This document shows positions 52,424 to 60,503 of a stretch of 64,000 bases of DNA, piece after piece; the stretch's first letter is position 1, and each line of letters starts with the position of its first letter. Source of the stretch: Alphaproteobacteria bacterium UBA1301 (lineage in GTDB: Bacteria; Pseudomonadota; Alphaproteobacteria; Micropepsales; Micropepsaceae); contig DBUB01000001.1 in assembly GCA_002307725.1 (NCBI GenBank), forward strand, positions 1-64,000. The letters run 5' to 3'. Below the pieces are notes generated by a model that was given only the letters and a program-made list of their open reading frames with translations, made no database searches and had not been told where the DNA came from. The position numbers and the translations under genes are program-made.

Positions 52424-55400
52424 TTATGATTCAAAACAATAGTCGCCCGATCCGACCTCAAGTACGAACGCATCCGGTACCGAACCGACGACGCGGATGC
52501 CGGCACAGTTTTCCAGCGCATCGCCGCTCTCACGCCACGTCCGGTTGCGCGGCAGATGAATTTCGGCCGTGGCATTGGCAGGAATCGTCAGAACAAGGCG
52601 TCTGAGACCCGACGCATCGCCCTCGATCGTGCTGGCAATGCGGCCGAGACACGAATGGTATTCGGCCTCGACCTTACCGATCCGAGGATCGAATAACGGC
52701 TTTACGATGATGCGGCGAAACCCGGGCGCTGCCGGCGCGATACCAGCCAGTCGCCGGTAAATGAACCCGACCACGGCCCCGAGCGCATAGTGGCTGTAGG
52801 AATTCATCGCGATGTCGCCGACATCGCCATTCCAACGTTCCCACATCGTGGTGGCGCCGGCGGCGATCATGTAGCCCCAGGACGGGTATCGGGTTTGCAG
52901 CAGCAGCGCCACGGCGGTCGATGCCTGGCCATGGTCGCACAGCACATCGAGCAGATACGGCGTGCCCAAAAAGCCCGTGGAGAGAGTCATCCCGCGACCG
53001 GCAATCTCCGCTGCCAGATGCGCCGCCGCGGCGGCGCGCAAGTCTTGCGGCACCAAACCGAATTTCAGCGCCAGCACATAACTGGTCTGACTACCGTTGC
53101 CGACCACACCATCGGCCGTAACGAACGCCGTGCGGAAGGCCGCCACGATGGCACGATGCTGATCGGCAAAACGCGTCACTGCTTCGGCGCGCCCAGTTGC
53201 GGCGGCCATCTCCGTCATCAATTGCGCCGAATAGGCCCAAAAGGCGGTGGCGGCGAGAATGCGCGGCGTTGTTTCATCCGCCGGCTTGACGGCATCGACC
53301 GAAAGCCAATCGCCGAGATCAAGACCGCGCCGGTTGCGCCACAGCCAATCTGGGTTCTCCGCCGCAACGAAATCCATCCAGCGGCACATCGCATCCCAGT
53401 TTTCGTCGATGACGCCAGTGTCGCCGTAGCGCTGGTTGAGCGTCCACGGCAATATGACACCAGCCTCGCTCCACCCCGCCGTATAGAGGAACGGAAAGCT
53501 GCGCGGCTGCGGCGCGACGACCGGATACGCGCCGTCCGGCGACTGTCCGGCCCGCACTTCGCGGAGAAAGCGGCGGATGAAGGCGTCCGTATCCATCGTA
53601 AAGCAGGCGGCATCGAGAAAGACCTGAATATCGCCCAGCCAGCCCAAGCGTTCGTCGCGCTGTGGACAATCCGTCGGCACGCCGAAGAAATTGGAGCGCT
53701 GGCTCCACAGCGTGTTATCGCACAGCGCTTGAACCAAGGGATTTGCGACCGTGATCGTGCCGGTCTCGGGTAGGGCGCTGTGCGCCACCACGGCTTCGAT
53801 CCGTTCGACACCACTGCAAGCGACATAACGAAAGCCGTGATAGGTGAAGCGAGGTTCAAAATCCTCGCCCTGCGGATCGCCGCGCTGGATATAGCTGTCG
53901 GTCGCGGTGGCGCCGCGCAAGTTCGATTGATCGACGTCACCGGACGGTTTCAGGATTTCGCTATAACGCAGCGTGACGGCAGAACCCGCCGCGCCTTTGA
54001 CATGCACCCGGCTCCAGCCCGAAAAGTTCTGGCCGAAATCATAGACGAATTTGCCGGGCGACACTTCTTTTGCGGCAACCGGCTGAAGTGTTTTGCGGGC
54101 GCGGATCGGCGGACTGAGCTGTGCCACCAGTTTCGCATCGGGTTGCGCCCCGGGATAGGCCACCGGCCAGCCGGTATCGTCGAAGCCAACATCGCTCCAG
54201 CCCACCGGAATCCGTCGCGCGTCGACGTTTTCGCCGTTGTAAATCTCGGACGAGAGAACGGGCGACGCATGCGTACGCCACATCGAATCCGTGGCGACAA
54301 CGTCACGGGTCCCGTCTTCATAATCGACAACCACCTGCGCCAGAAGCCGCTTCGGTCCGTCACCGAGGGCGTAACGCTCGTTTCGCCAGGCGAGTGCGCC
54401 GGCATACCAGCCGTCGCCGACATGAACGCCGATCGCATTGGGACCTTGCCGGACAAACGCGGTCACGTCGTAAATCTGATAAAAGACGTGCGCGGAGGCG
54501 GTGCTGATTTCCGGCGCCAAACGCGCATCGGTCACGCTGCGGCCGTTGACGAACGCCTCATAGACTCCAAGCGCCGTTGCATAAAGGCGGGCCTGGGCGA
54601 CGGGCTTGGTGATCGCAAAAGCCCGGCGCAACAAGCGGGCGGGATAGGCCGGCAGCGGTTCGCAATGGGCTCTGGCAGTGGCGGCAACGGCCTGGGGCCA
54701 ATCGGCGTCATCGAAATCGCGCTCCGTCCAACCCGGCGTTTTGCATTTGGTCGCGCGCCACTGCGGCCCGGCCGTCAGCCGCGAAATCTGGCCGTCGGGC
54801 GCTTCGATTCGTAGCAGCGCTGCAAGGGCGCCGCCGTCGGGCGGCAGAAAATCGTCAATCAATGCCGACGCTTCCACGCACAGCACATTGACACCGCGTT
54901 CCAGAACGATCGGCAACCGGCGCATCGTTCCCCAGTAGACGGGCTCAGCAACCGGGATCGCACGGCCGTTCAGCCAAACGCCGTGCAGCTTGTCCTTTGC
55001 CGACAGCAGAAGCTCAGCCCGGCGTGGTTGTTCGACCAATTCGAACCGTTGACGAAAACAGACCGCTTGGCCGTCGTGCGGCCCATCGGCCCAAATCCAG
55101 CGAAGACCGGCGGCGCGATCGGCCGCCTCATCTTCATCCTCGGCGACCAGCCAGCGGCCCTGCCAATCGGACGCTTCGAGCAGCCCCATTTCGAACCAGC
55201 TCTCGGCCGAGCAGTCGTTACCCTTTTCGTCCTGCAGCCAGACGCGCCAGAACGCGCGTCGCCCGGAGAGGAGTGCACGGCCGTCATAGGACACTTCAAA
55301 GCAGCGATCGGATTGTACGATCCCGCTGTCCCAAAGATCCGCCTTGCCGCTATCGAGGTATTCGCGACAGGACGCCACGGTCACGCGATAAGCGCTTTGC

Positions 55401-55543
55401 CGGACGTTGCGCCGCGCGGCAACCAAGCGCCAGGAAAAGCGCGGCGCCTGGGTTTCGACGCCGATCGGCGTTTCCAGAAACTCTGTTTTGAGACCAACGA
55501 CACAGAACCCGGCGGCACCGGCCGCGTTTGGAAAATCAATCAT
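52424..55543 (-). CDS. GH78 alpha-L-rhamnosidase
   Basis: A 1039-residue enzyme with the multi-domain GH78 plan: N-terminal beta-sandwich domains (APRFSWRLVAARRNVRQSAY; VSYDGRALLSGRRAFWRVWL), a second accessory domain, then the (alpha/alpha)6 catalytic domain with TDCPQRDERLGWLGDIQVFL and MWERWNGDVGD, both typical of the family. It hydrolyses terminal alpha-L-rhamnose. No signal peptide is visible, so it probably works in the cytosol. It lies between an SGNH esterase gene (20-base gap) and the MFS gene. The ribosome site before ATG 55543 is modest. Confidence 0.93.
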   Translation of the reverse strand: MIDFPNAAGAAGFCVVGLKTEFLETPIGVETQAPRFSWRLVAARRNVRQSAYRVTVASCREYLDSGKADLWDSGIVQSDRCFEVSYDGRALLSGRRAFWRVWLQDEKGNDCSAESWFEMGLLEASDWQGRWLVAEDEDEAADRAAGLRWIWADGPHDGQAVCFRQRFELVEQPRRAELLLSAKDKLHGVWLNGRAIPVAEPVYWGTMRRLPIVLERGVNVLCVEASALIDDFLPPDGGALAALLRIEAPDGQISRLTAGPQWRATKCKTPGWTERDFDDADWPQAVAATARAHCEPLPAYPARLLRRAFAITKPVAQARLYATALGVYEAFVNGRSVTDARLAPEISTASAHVFYQIYDVTAFVRQGPNAIGVHVGDGWYAGALAWRNERYALGDGPKRLLAQVVVDYEDGTRDVVATDSMWRTHASPVLSSEIYNGENVDARRIPVGWSDVGFDDTGWPVAYPGAQPDAKLVAQLSPPIRARKTLQPVAAKEVSPGKFVYDFGQNFSGWSRVHVKGAAGSAVTLRYSEILKPSGDVDQSNLRGATATDSYIQRGDPQGEDFEPRFTYHGFRYVACSGVERIEAVVAHSALPETGTITVANPLVQALCDNTLWSQRSNFFGVPTDCPQRDERLGWLGDIQVFLDAACFTMDTDAFIRRFLREVRAGQSPDGAYPVVAPQPRSFPFLYTAGWSEAGVILPWTLNQRYGDTGVIDENWDAMCRWMDFVAAENPDWLWRNRRGLDLGDWLSVDAVKPADETTPRILAATAFWAYSAQLMTEMAAATGRAEAVTRFADQHRAIVAAFRTAFVTADGVVGNGSQTSYVLALKFGLVPQDLRAAAAAHLAAEIAGRGMTLSTGFLGTPYLLDVLCDHGQASTAVALLLQTRYPSWGYMIAAGATTMWERWNGDVGDIAMNSYSHYALGAVVGFIYRRLAGIAPAAPGFRRIIVKPLFDPRIGKVEAEYHSCLGRIASTIEGDASGLRRLVLTIPANATAEIHLPRNRTWRESGDALENCAGIRVVGSVPDAFVLEVGSGDYCFES

Positions 55544-55563
55544 GATCTGTACTCAAACTCGTG

Positions 55564-56802
55564 TTAGTGCCGCGGTTTCCGGCCCGAACCAGTGACCAGA
55601 TCGAGATTGACCGCACCGGCCATGGCGGCATATCCGGCGTCGTTCGGGTGCAGATTGTCGCCGCACTGATAAGCGCCGATGAGCTGCGACGGTGCCGCCG
55701 GATCACGCATCACAGATTCAAAATCGACGACGCCATCGAAGGCGCCAGCCGTCCGAATCCAACTATTAATCGCGAGGCGAACCGCTTCACCCGGCGCGCT
55801 GAAATAGACCGCTCCGGAATAGGGAAGTAGCGTACCACCATAAATCTTGATGCCGCGGGTATGGGCCCGCGCGATGAGCTGTTTGTAAGCTCCGATAATG
55901 TCGTCGGCGGAACGCGGCCCCGTATCGGTATCGACCGTTGAGCCCGCTCCGATGTCGTTGATGCCTTCCAGAAGTACGATCGCCTTCAGACCAGCGAGAC
56001 TCAGCACGTCGCGATCGAAGCGGTCGAGAGCCTTCTGGCCGGCGCCGTCATAAAGTAGCCGGTTGCCGCTAATCCCGGCGTTGATGATCGTCCAATTCGT
56101 GTGCGGGCGGGACTGGAGCAACCGCACCGCCAATTGCTGCGGCCAGGACTGGTTCCAGTTCGGCGTTGCACAGGCCCCTTCCGTGATCGAATCGCCGAAG
56201 GCAACCAGCACATTGCGTGGCTGCGGGGCTTCCACTTCAACGCCCGATACGATGGACGGCGCCCGGGTAATATCGGTGAACGGCATCACCGCTTCCGCCG
56301 AATGATCACCGGCTTTCGAGATCCTGAGCGAGACGAGATGACCTGACGGCGCCAGCCGCCCCGGATAATAGACGGAGACCGCGACGAGTTGATGGGCGTT
56401 GACCTTGAAGTCGACGGGGTCGCTGATCAGCGCTTCGCCCAGCTTGATCTCGCCGCCGGGCTTGCCGCCAAACAGGACTTGATGGTCGGTCTTCGCCTCG
56501 GTGACGCCATTCGGCGAGGACAATGCAATATGAACGGTGCCGAATTTGACCGACGACAGGCCGAGTTCGTTGGTCAGCCGCAGGCGCAACCGGCCACCGC
56601 TCGCTTCCAGACGAACCACCTGACGAACGGTCTGATGGTCGAACACACGCACATCGTTGTAGATGAGGTTGGCGGTCGGCGGGAACGGCGGCGAGTACCA
56701 GGCAGCAACCCACGCGGGGCCGGAGGCTTGCGGCGCGGCCTCGGCGGGCATCAACGCACACAGACCCATCATCGCGGCGGCAATCGCGCAACGAGCGTTC
56801 AT
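55564..56802 (-). CDS. SGNH/GDSL esterase, exported
   Basis: A 412-residue secreted esterase with a Sec signal (MNARCAIAAAMMGLCALMPA). An N-terminal beta domain (~25-190) precedes the SGNH hydrolase with Ser206 in VAFGDSITEGA, Gly in INAGISGNRL, Asn in LLEGINDIGAG and the Asp-His pair in DNLHPNDAGYAAMAG. Enzymes of this plan remove acetyl groups from plant polysaccharides, including rhamnogalacturonan. GGGAG precedes ATG 56802. It is in the operon between GH106-like and GH78 genes, which supports a deacetylation role. Confidence 0.9.
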   Translation of the reverse strand: MNARCAIAAAMMGLCALMPAEAAPQASGPAWVAAWYSPPFPPTANLIYNDVRVFDHQTVRQVVRLEASGGRLRLRLTNELGLSSVKFGTVHIALSSPNGVTEAKTDHQVLFGGKPGGEIKLGEALISDPVDFKVNAHQLVAVSVYYPGRLAPSGHLVSLRISKAGDHSAEAVMPFTDITRAPSIVSGVEVEAPQPRNVLVAFGDSITEGACATPNWNQSWPQQLAVRLLQSRPHTNWTIINAGISGNRLLYDGAGQKALDRFDRDVLSLAGLKAIVLLEGINDIGAGSTVDTDTGPRSADDIIGAYKQLIARAHTRGIKIYGGTLLPYSGAVYFSAPGEAVRLAINSWIRTAGAFDGVVDFESVMRDPAAPSQLIGAYQCGDNLHPNDAGYAAMAGAVNLDLVTGSGRKPRH

Positions 56803-56841
56803 CGGTATTCTCCCTGGCATTTTATTATACGGACGGCGTAA

Positions 56842-59800
56842 TCAGATCGTTTTGACAGCGAAGGGGCGAAGCTGCACCGGCCCCAAAAGACCGGACGGCG
56901 TAAGCTTGTCGTCACCGGCGGGAAGCCATGGCTGGCCTTTGCGCAGAAGTGGGACGACAAAGCTGACGCGCTCGGATTGGGGCTTGCCGGCATCGCCGAT
57001 CATGCGGTTGTTCCAAGTACTGGTGACGTCGATCTCGAGAATATTTTCACCCGGCTTCACCGCGGCAGCGATATCGACGGCAAAAGGCGGCTTCCACAAT
57101 ACGCCCAGCGCTTGGCCATTGAGACGCACCTCTGCCAAATCGCAAACCTTGCCGAGATCGAGCAGCAGTCGCTGGGAAACCGGTCCCTGCGGCAAGTGGA
57201 ATGTCGTGCGATAGACGGCCGTCCCAGCATAATATTTGAGCGCGGGATCGGCCTGCGTGGTCCAGGACGACAGAGCGGCCTCGGTGATCGTTTGCGGTTG
57301 CGCCAAGTGATCGGCAAACCGGATCTGCCACGGACCGGCGAGCGCGATCGCCGCCAAAGGTTGATCGTGATGCAGCGAAACGACACGCCCGGAACGGCGA
57401 TGCAGGCGCCAGCGCCCCGGCTTGGCGATCACCGCCTCGACACCGGTCTTTCCCATCCGGAACGCAGGCGCCGGTTCGTCGCCGTCCACGGCAACGACGG
57501 GATCGATTGCTTTGGCCGATTTGCGGAAGACGACAAACACCGACCCGGCCGGATCAAGCGCCAGCGGAATGATTGTCCGCCCGTTTTGCGGCCGCCAACT
57601 GGCAAGCGTTTCAAACGCGCCCGTATCGGCGCGCCAAATTTCGGGAATACGGCCGTCGATACGGAACGCCGCATCGACGGTCACGGTTTCGGCGGATTGG
57701 TTGCTGAGGAAATAGAGGTCCCAATCCTTGCCGCGGCGATGAATCCACTCCATCGCCTTGGCCGGCGCACCGCCAAGCGTCATTTCCACATCGGGGCCTT
57801 GGCCGAGATCCTTCAGCACCTCCGCGAGCGGCTTGCCCCAGACGACCAAACCGCGACCGACACGATGGGCGGTGCGCGTCGTGCCATCGAGATCACCCCA
57901 CAGCGCGTTGGCCACAGTACACACGCGTGCATCGGCCGCCTCGCCACCCTCCAAACTCGGCGAACATTGCGGCGGCGGGCCGGAAATCACTGCCCCGGCG
58001 AGCACCAAGTCGCGCAGCTTATCCGCCATCTGCGGCGTCATTTCCCGGCTGTCGGGGAGCAGCAAGACGCGATAGCGCATCCCGCTGTCGAGCACGATCA
58101 TCCCGTCCTCGACCCGGGCCAAGCGCAGCAGAACGTCGCGATTAAGGGAGTCGTAGGCGTAGCCTTGCGGCACCGGCTCGCGCAGATTGCGCGGCAACAG
58201 CGCGCGCGCCGGAACGCTTTCGCCAATGAAGGCGCAAACATCACAGACCGCCGATCCGGCCTGAAGCAGCGCTTGGCAGCGGCGCAGATATTGAAACCAC
58301 GCCCGTGCCGGCTTCCACCAGGTTTGGGTGCGGCCAACGAAAGAGCCAATGCCGCTCAGCGTCATGCCGGGGGCGCGGTCGAGCCAGGGCTGCTGCGCAT
58401 AGACATGCAGCATGAACCGGTTGATGCCTTCGCAGTAGTTATGGTCGCCCAGCGCCTTCATCGTGAAAGGCGTTTCCTGCCAATCCATCAAGCCTTCGGT
58501 GAAGGACTCCGCTCCGGCGACAGGTTTGCCGTAGATGCGGGCGCCGCTGACGGCATCCTTGATGTCGTTCGGCTTGTCGTTGCGTGGCGTCTTCAACCAG
58601 AACTCGCCCATCGGCAAATCGGCGAATGCCGCATATTCGAGGCCATCGACGGGAAATGTCGGGCTCGGCGGTTCGGCGCTGAAAACGCAGCCATGGACAT
58701 GCGCCGCGTCGGCAATCGTCTTGAAGAATTTCTCCGACGTCAGATCATTCACGGTACGGCGGAGATCGAACAGTACCCGCTCGCTCAACTCGGCACTATC
58801 GACGGGAATGCCCGCGATCACCGGCAACCAGGCCATCAGATCGTAGCCGCGCAGGTGGCTGAACGCGTGTTCGAAGCCGGGCGACCAGTTCTGCGCCCCG
58901 GCCTCCCAACTATCGACGTGAATGACGTGCAGCACCTTGCCGGCGTAGGGCGCACCGACCTTCGCCAGGGCCTTGCCGTACCAGGAGTCGAATTGCAGCT
59001 TCACCGCGTCGGCATTGAAACGGTCGCATTCGAGGCCTTGGGCACCGCCGGCGGCCGAATTCATGAAGCCCGTCGTCGTGTAGCCGAGACGCAAGATGCG
59101 CCAGCGGCCCGCTGGCGCCTTCCAATGCAGCGTGCCGTCAGCCGCCATTAGCGCTGTTAACGGCTTGATCTCCGAGCGCTTCACGCAAGCCGCGGCGGGA
59201 ACCTCCGCTGCCGTGGTCGCGTGGCTGATCGCCCATTGCGCACCGTTCTTGGCAGGAAGGTGATGGATGCGCGGCTCGCTCGACAACACGATGCTGAAAA
59301 AGCGCAGCCGCGTGTCCTGCCCGAAATCATATTCTTCCTGATAGGGCAGCGCGGCCGCAAACTGGGTATGGACCAAACGGAAATAGCGCGCCGTCGTTTG
59401 CGGCACAGCATGGGTCAGCGTGGTCAGATCGGTCTGCCAACCGTGCTTGGGATATTCGAGGCGGCCGATCGTCCGGTAGGACACGCCATCGTCACTGGCC
59501 TGGACCTCAAGACTATTGGCGGCGCGATACAAACCCGGCGCATAGCCGACCGGAGACGGTGTATGCACCGTGACCGAGCGCAGCGTGAAGGGCGCAGCGA
59601 AGGCGTAGACGATCCAGCCGCTCGCTTCGGTGTCGACGACCTCTGCTTTGTTGGCGGGATCGGTGAGGACTTGGGGATCACCGACCTTGAGCGGCAGGTT
59701 GGAGGAAATCCTGGGCTGCAACGCGGCGCTGGTTTGGTCCCAGACTTCCGGGAAGGGCACCGCGAGAACGGCGATGTCGCGGTAATAATCGTGCAAATGC

Positions 59801-60345
59801 TCCGGGACCGGCAGTTTGCCGGAAAAATTCCGGCCGCCCGTCACCACCACTTCCGACCACACCACGTGCTGCATCGACAGTTCGGGCGTAATCCAAGGCC
59901 CGCTTGCCGTCGCCCAGCCGTCGCAGGCGTTCAGCGCCAAGGTAAGACCCAGACGTTCCGACTCGCGAACCGCATGCGCGACGAGCCCCCACCAATAGTC
60001 CGTGAGGGCGTCCGCCGGCGGCGAAACCGGCGAATCCTTGCCGCCTTTGCCGATGCTGAACAACATGGGCTGGGTGATGCCCGCCTCGCGCATCGCCGTA
60101 AGATCGGCCGTAATCCCCTCGGCGGTGACGTTGCCGCCGAGCCAATACCAATAGGCCCCGAGATTTGCCGACGACGGCGGATTGAGGAATCTGGCCTGCA
60201 GCGCATTGGCCGCGGCCTGCGGGCGCGCCGCGGCGCTCGAAAAAGGCGACGTCATGCATCCCGCAGCGGCCAGAAGCTGAAACAGGCGACGGCGGTCGAT
60301 GAGCGACAGATTTCGGGCGTTGGACACGGTGATGTTACTTTTCAT
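56842..60345 (-). CDS. GH106-like alpha-L-rhamnosidase
   Basis: An 1167-residue exported enzyme. A Tat-like signal (IDRRRLFQLLAAAGCMTSPF) precedes the GH106-type N-terminal region: SSANLGAYWYWLGGNVTAEG, then EAGITQPMLFSIGKGG. A large TIM-barrel region and C-terminal beta-sandwich domains follow (RTTFHLPQGPVSQRLLLDLG; VRLNGQALGVLWKPPFAVDI). GH106 enzymes remove alpha-L-rhamnose, including from rhamnogalacturonan. ATG 60345 is used; the frame is open to 60393 but the extra part runs into the motif region. It heads the operon GH106-SGNH-GH78-MFS and is divergent from GH42. Confidence 0.8.
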   Translation of the reverse strand: MKSNITVSNARNLSLIDRRRLFQLLAAAGCMTSPFSSAAARPQAAANALQARFLNPPSSANLGAYWYWLGGNVTAEGITADLTAMREAGITQPMLFSIGKGGKDSPVSPPADALTDYWWGLVAHAVRESERLGLTLALNACDGWATASGPWITPELSMQHVVWSEVVVTGGRNFSGKLPVPEHLHDYYRDIAVLAVPFPEVWDQTSAALQPRISSNLPLKVGDPQVLTDPANKAEVVDTEASGWIVYAFAAPFTLRSVTVHTPSPVGYAPGLYRAANSLEVQASDDGVSYRTIGRLEYPKHGWQTDLTTLTHAVPQTTARYFRLVHTQFAAALPYQEEYDFGQDTRLRFFSIVLSSEPRIHHLPAKNGAQWAISHATTAAEVPAAACVKRSEIKPLTALMAADGTLHWKAPAGRWRILRLGYTTTGFMNSAAGGAQGLECDRFNADAVKLQFDSWYGKALAKVGAPYAGKVLHVIHVDSWEAGAQNWSPGFEHAFSHLRGYDLMAWLPVIAGIPVDSAELSERVLFDLRRTVNDLTSEKFFKTIADAAHVHGCVFSAEPPSPTFPVDGLEYAAFADLPMGEFWLKTPRNDKPNDIKDAVSGARIYGKPVAGAESFTEGLMDWQETPFTMKALGDHNYCEGINRFMLHVYAQQPWLDRAPGMTLSGIGSFVGRTQTWWKPARAWFQYLRRCQALLQAGSAVCDVCAFIGESVPARALLPRNLREPVPQGYAYDSLNRDVLLRLARVEDGMIVLDSGMRYRVLLLPDSREMTPQMADKLRDLVLAGAVISGPPPQCSPSLEGGEAADARVCTVANALWGDLDGTTRTAHRVGRGLVVWGKPLAEVLKDLGQGPDVEMTLGGAPAKAMEWIHRRGKDWDLYFLSNQSAETVTVDAAFRIDGRIPEIWRADTGAFETLASWRPQNGRTIIPLALDPAGSVFVVFRKSAKAIDPVVAVDGDEPAPAFRMGKTGVEAVIAKPGRWRLHRRSGRVVSLHHDQPLAAIALAGPWQIRFADHLAQPQTITEAALSSWTTQADPALKYYAGTAVYRTTFHLPQGPVSQRLLLDLGKVCDLAEVRLNGQALGVLWKPPFAVDIAAAVKPGENILEIDVTSTWNNRMIGDAGKPQSERVSFVVPLLRKGQPWLPAGDDKLTPSGLLGPVQLRPFAVKTI

Positions 60346-60356
60346 GTGACATTGGA

Positions 60357-60376
60357 GCCTAATATAACGTACATTA
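60357..60376. promoter_or_regulatory. Candidate operator D between GH106 and GH42 genes
   Basis: GCCTAATATAACGTACATTA closely resembles GCCTAATGTAACATAT at 42272-42287 (GAGCCTAATRTAACRTA in both). TAAT at 60360 and ATTA at 60373-60376 form short palindromic ends. It is 12 bases upstream of the GH106 start and about 130 before GH42. Confidence 0.6.
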
Positions 60377-60503
60377 TGATCCTTTCCAATCAAAAATGGA
60401 ATGATATGCTTACCGCTGACAGCATTTGACGGCTAGGCAGAAGGTCGCGACCAGACCATTGAAACGCCCGACGAGAGGCATGGCTGGCGCAAGGGAGAGA
60501 CAG

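Noticed and set aside
56977..59151. 724-codon plus-strand frame opposite the GH106-like gene
   Set aside because: Antisense shadow; no start signal, no family features, high Arg and His content.
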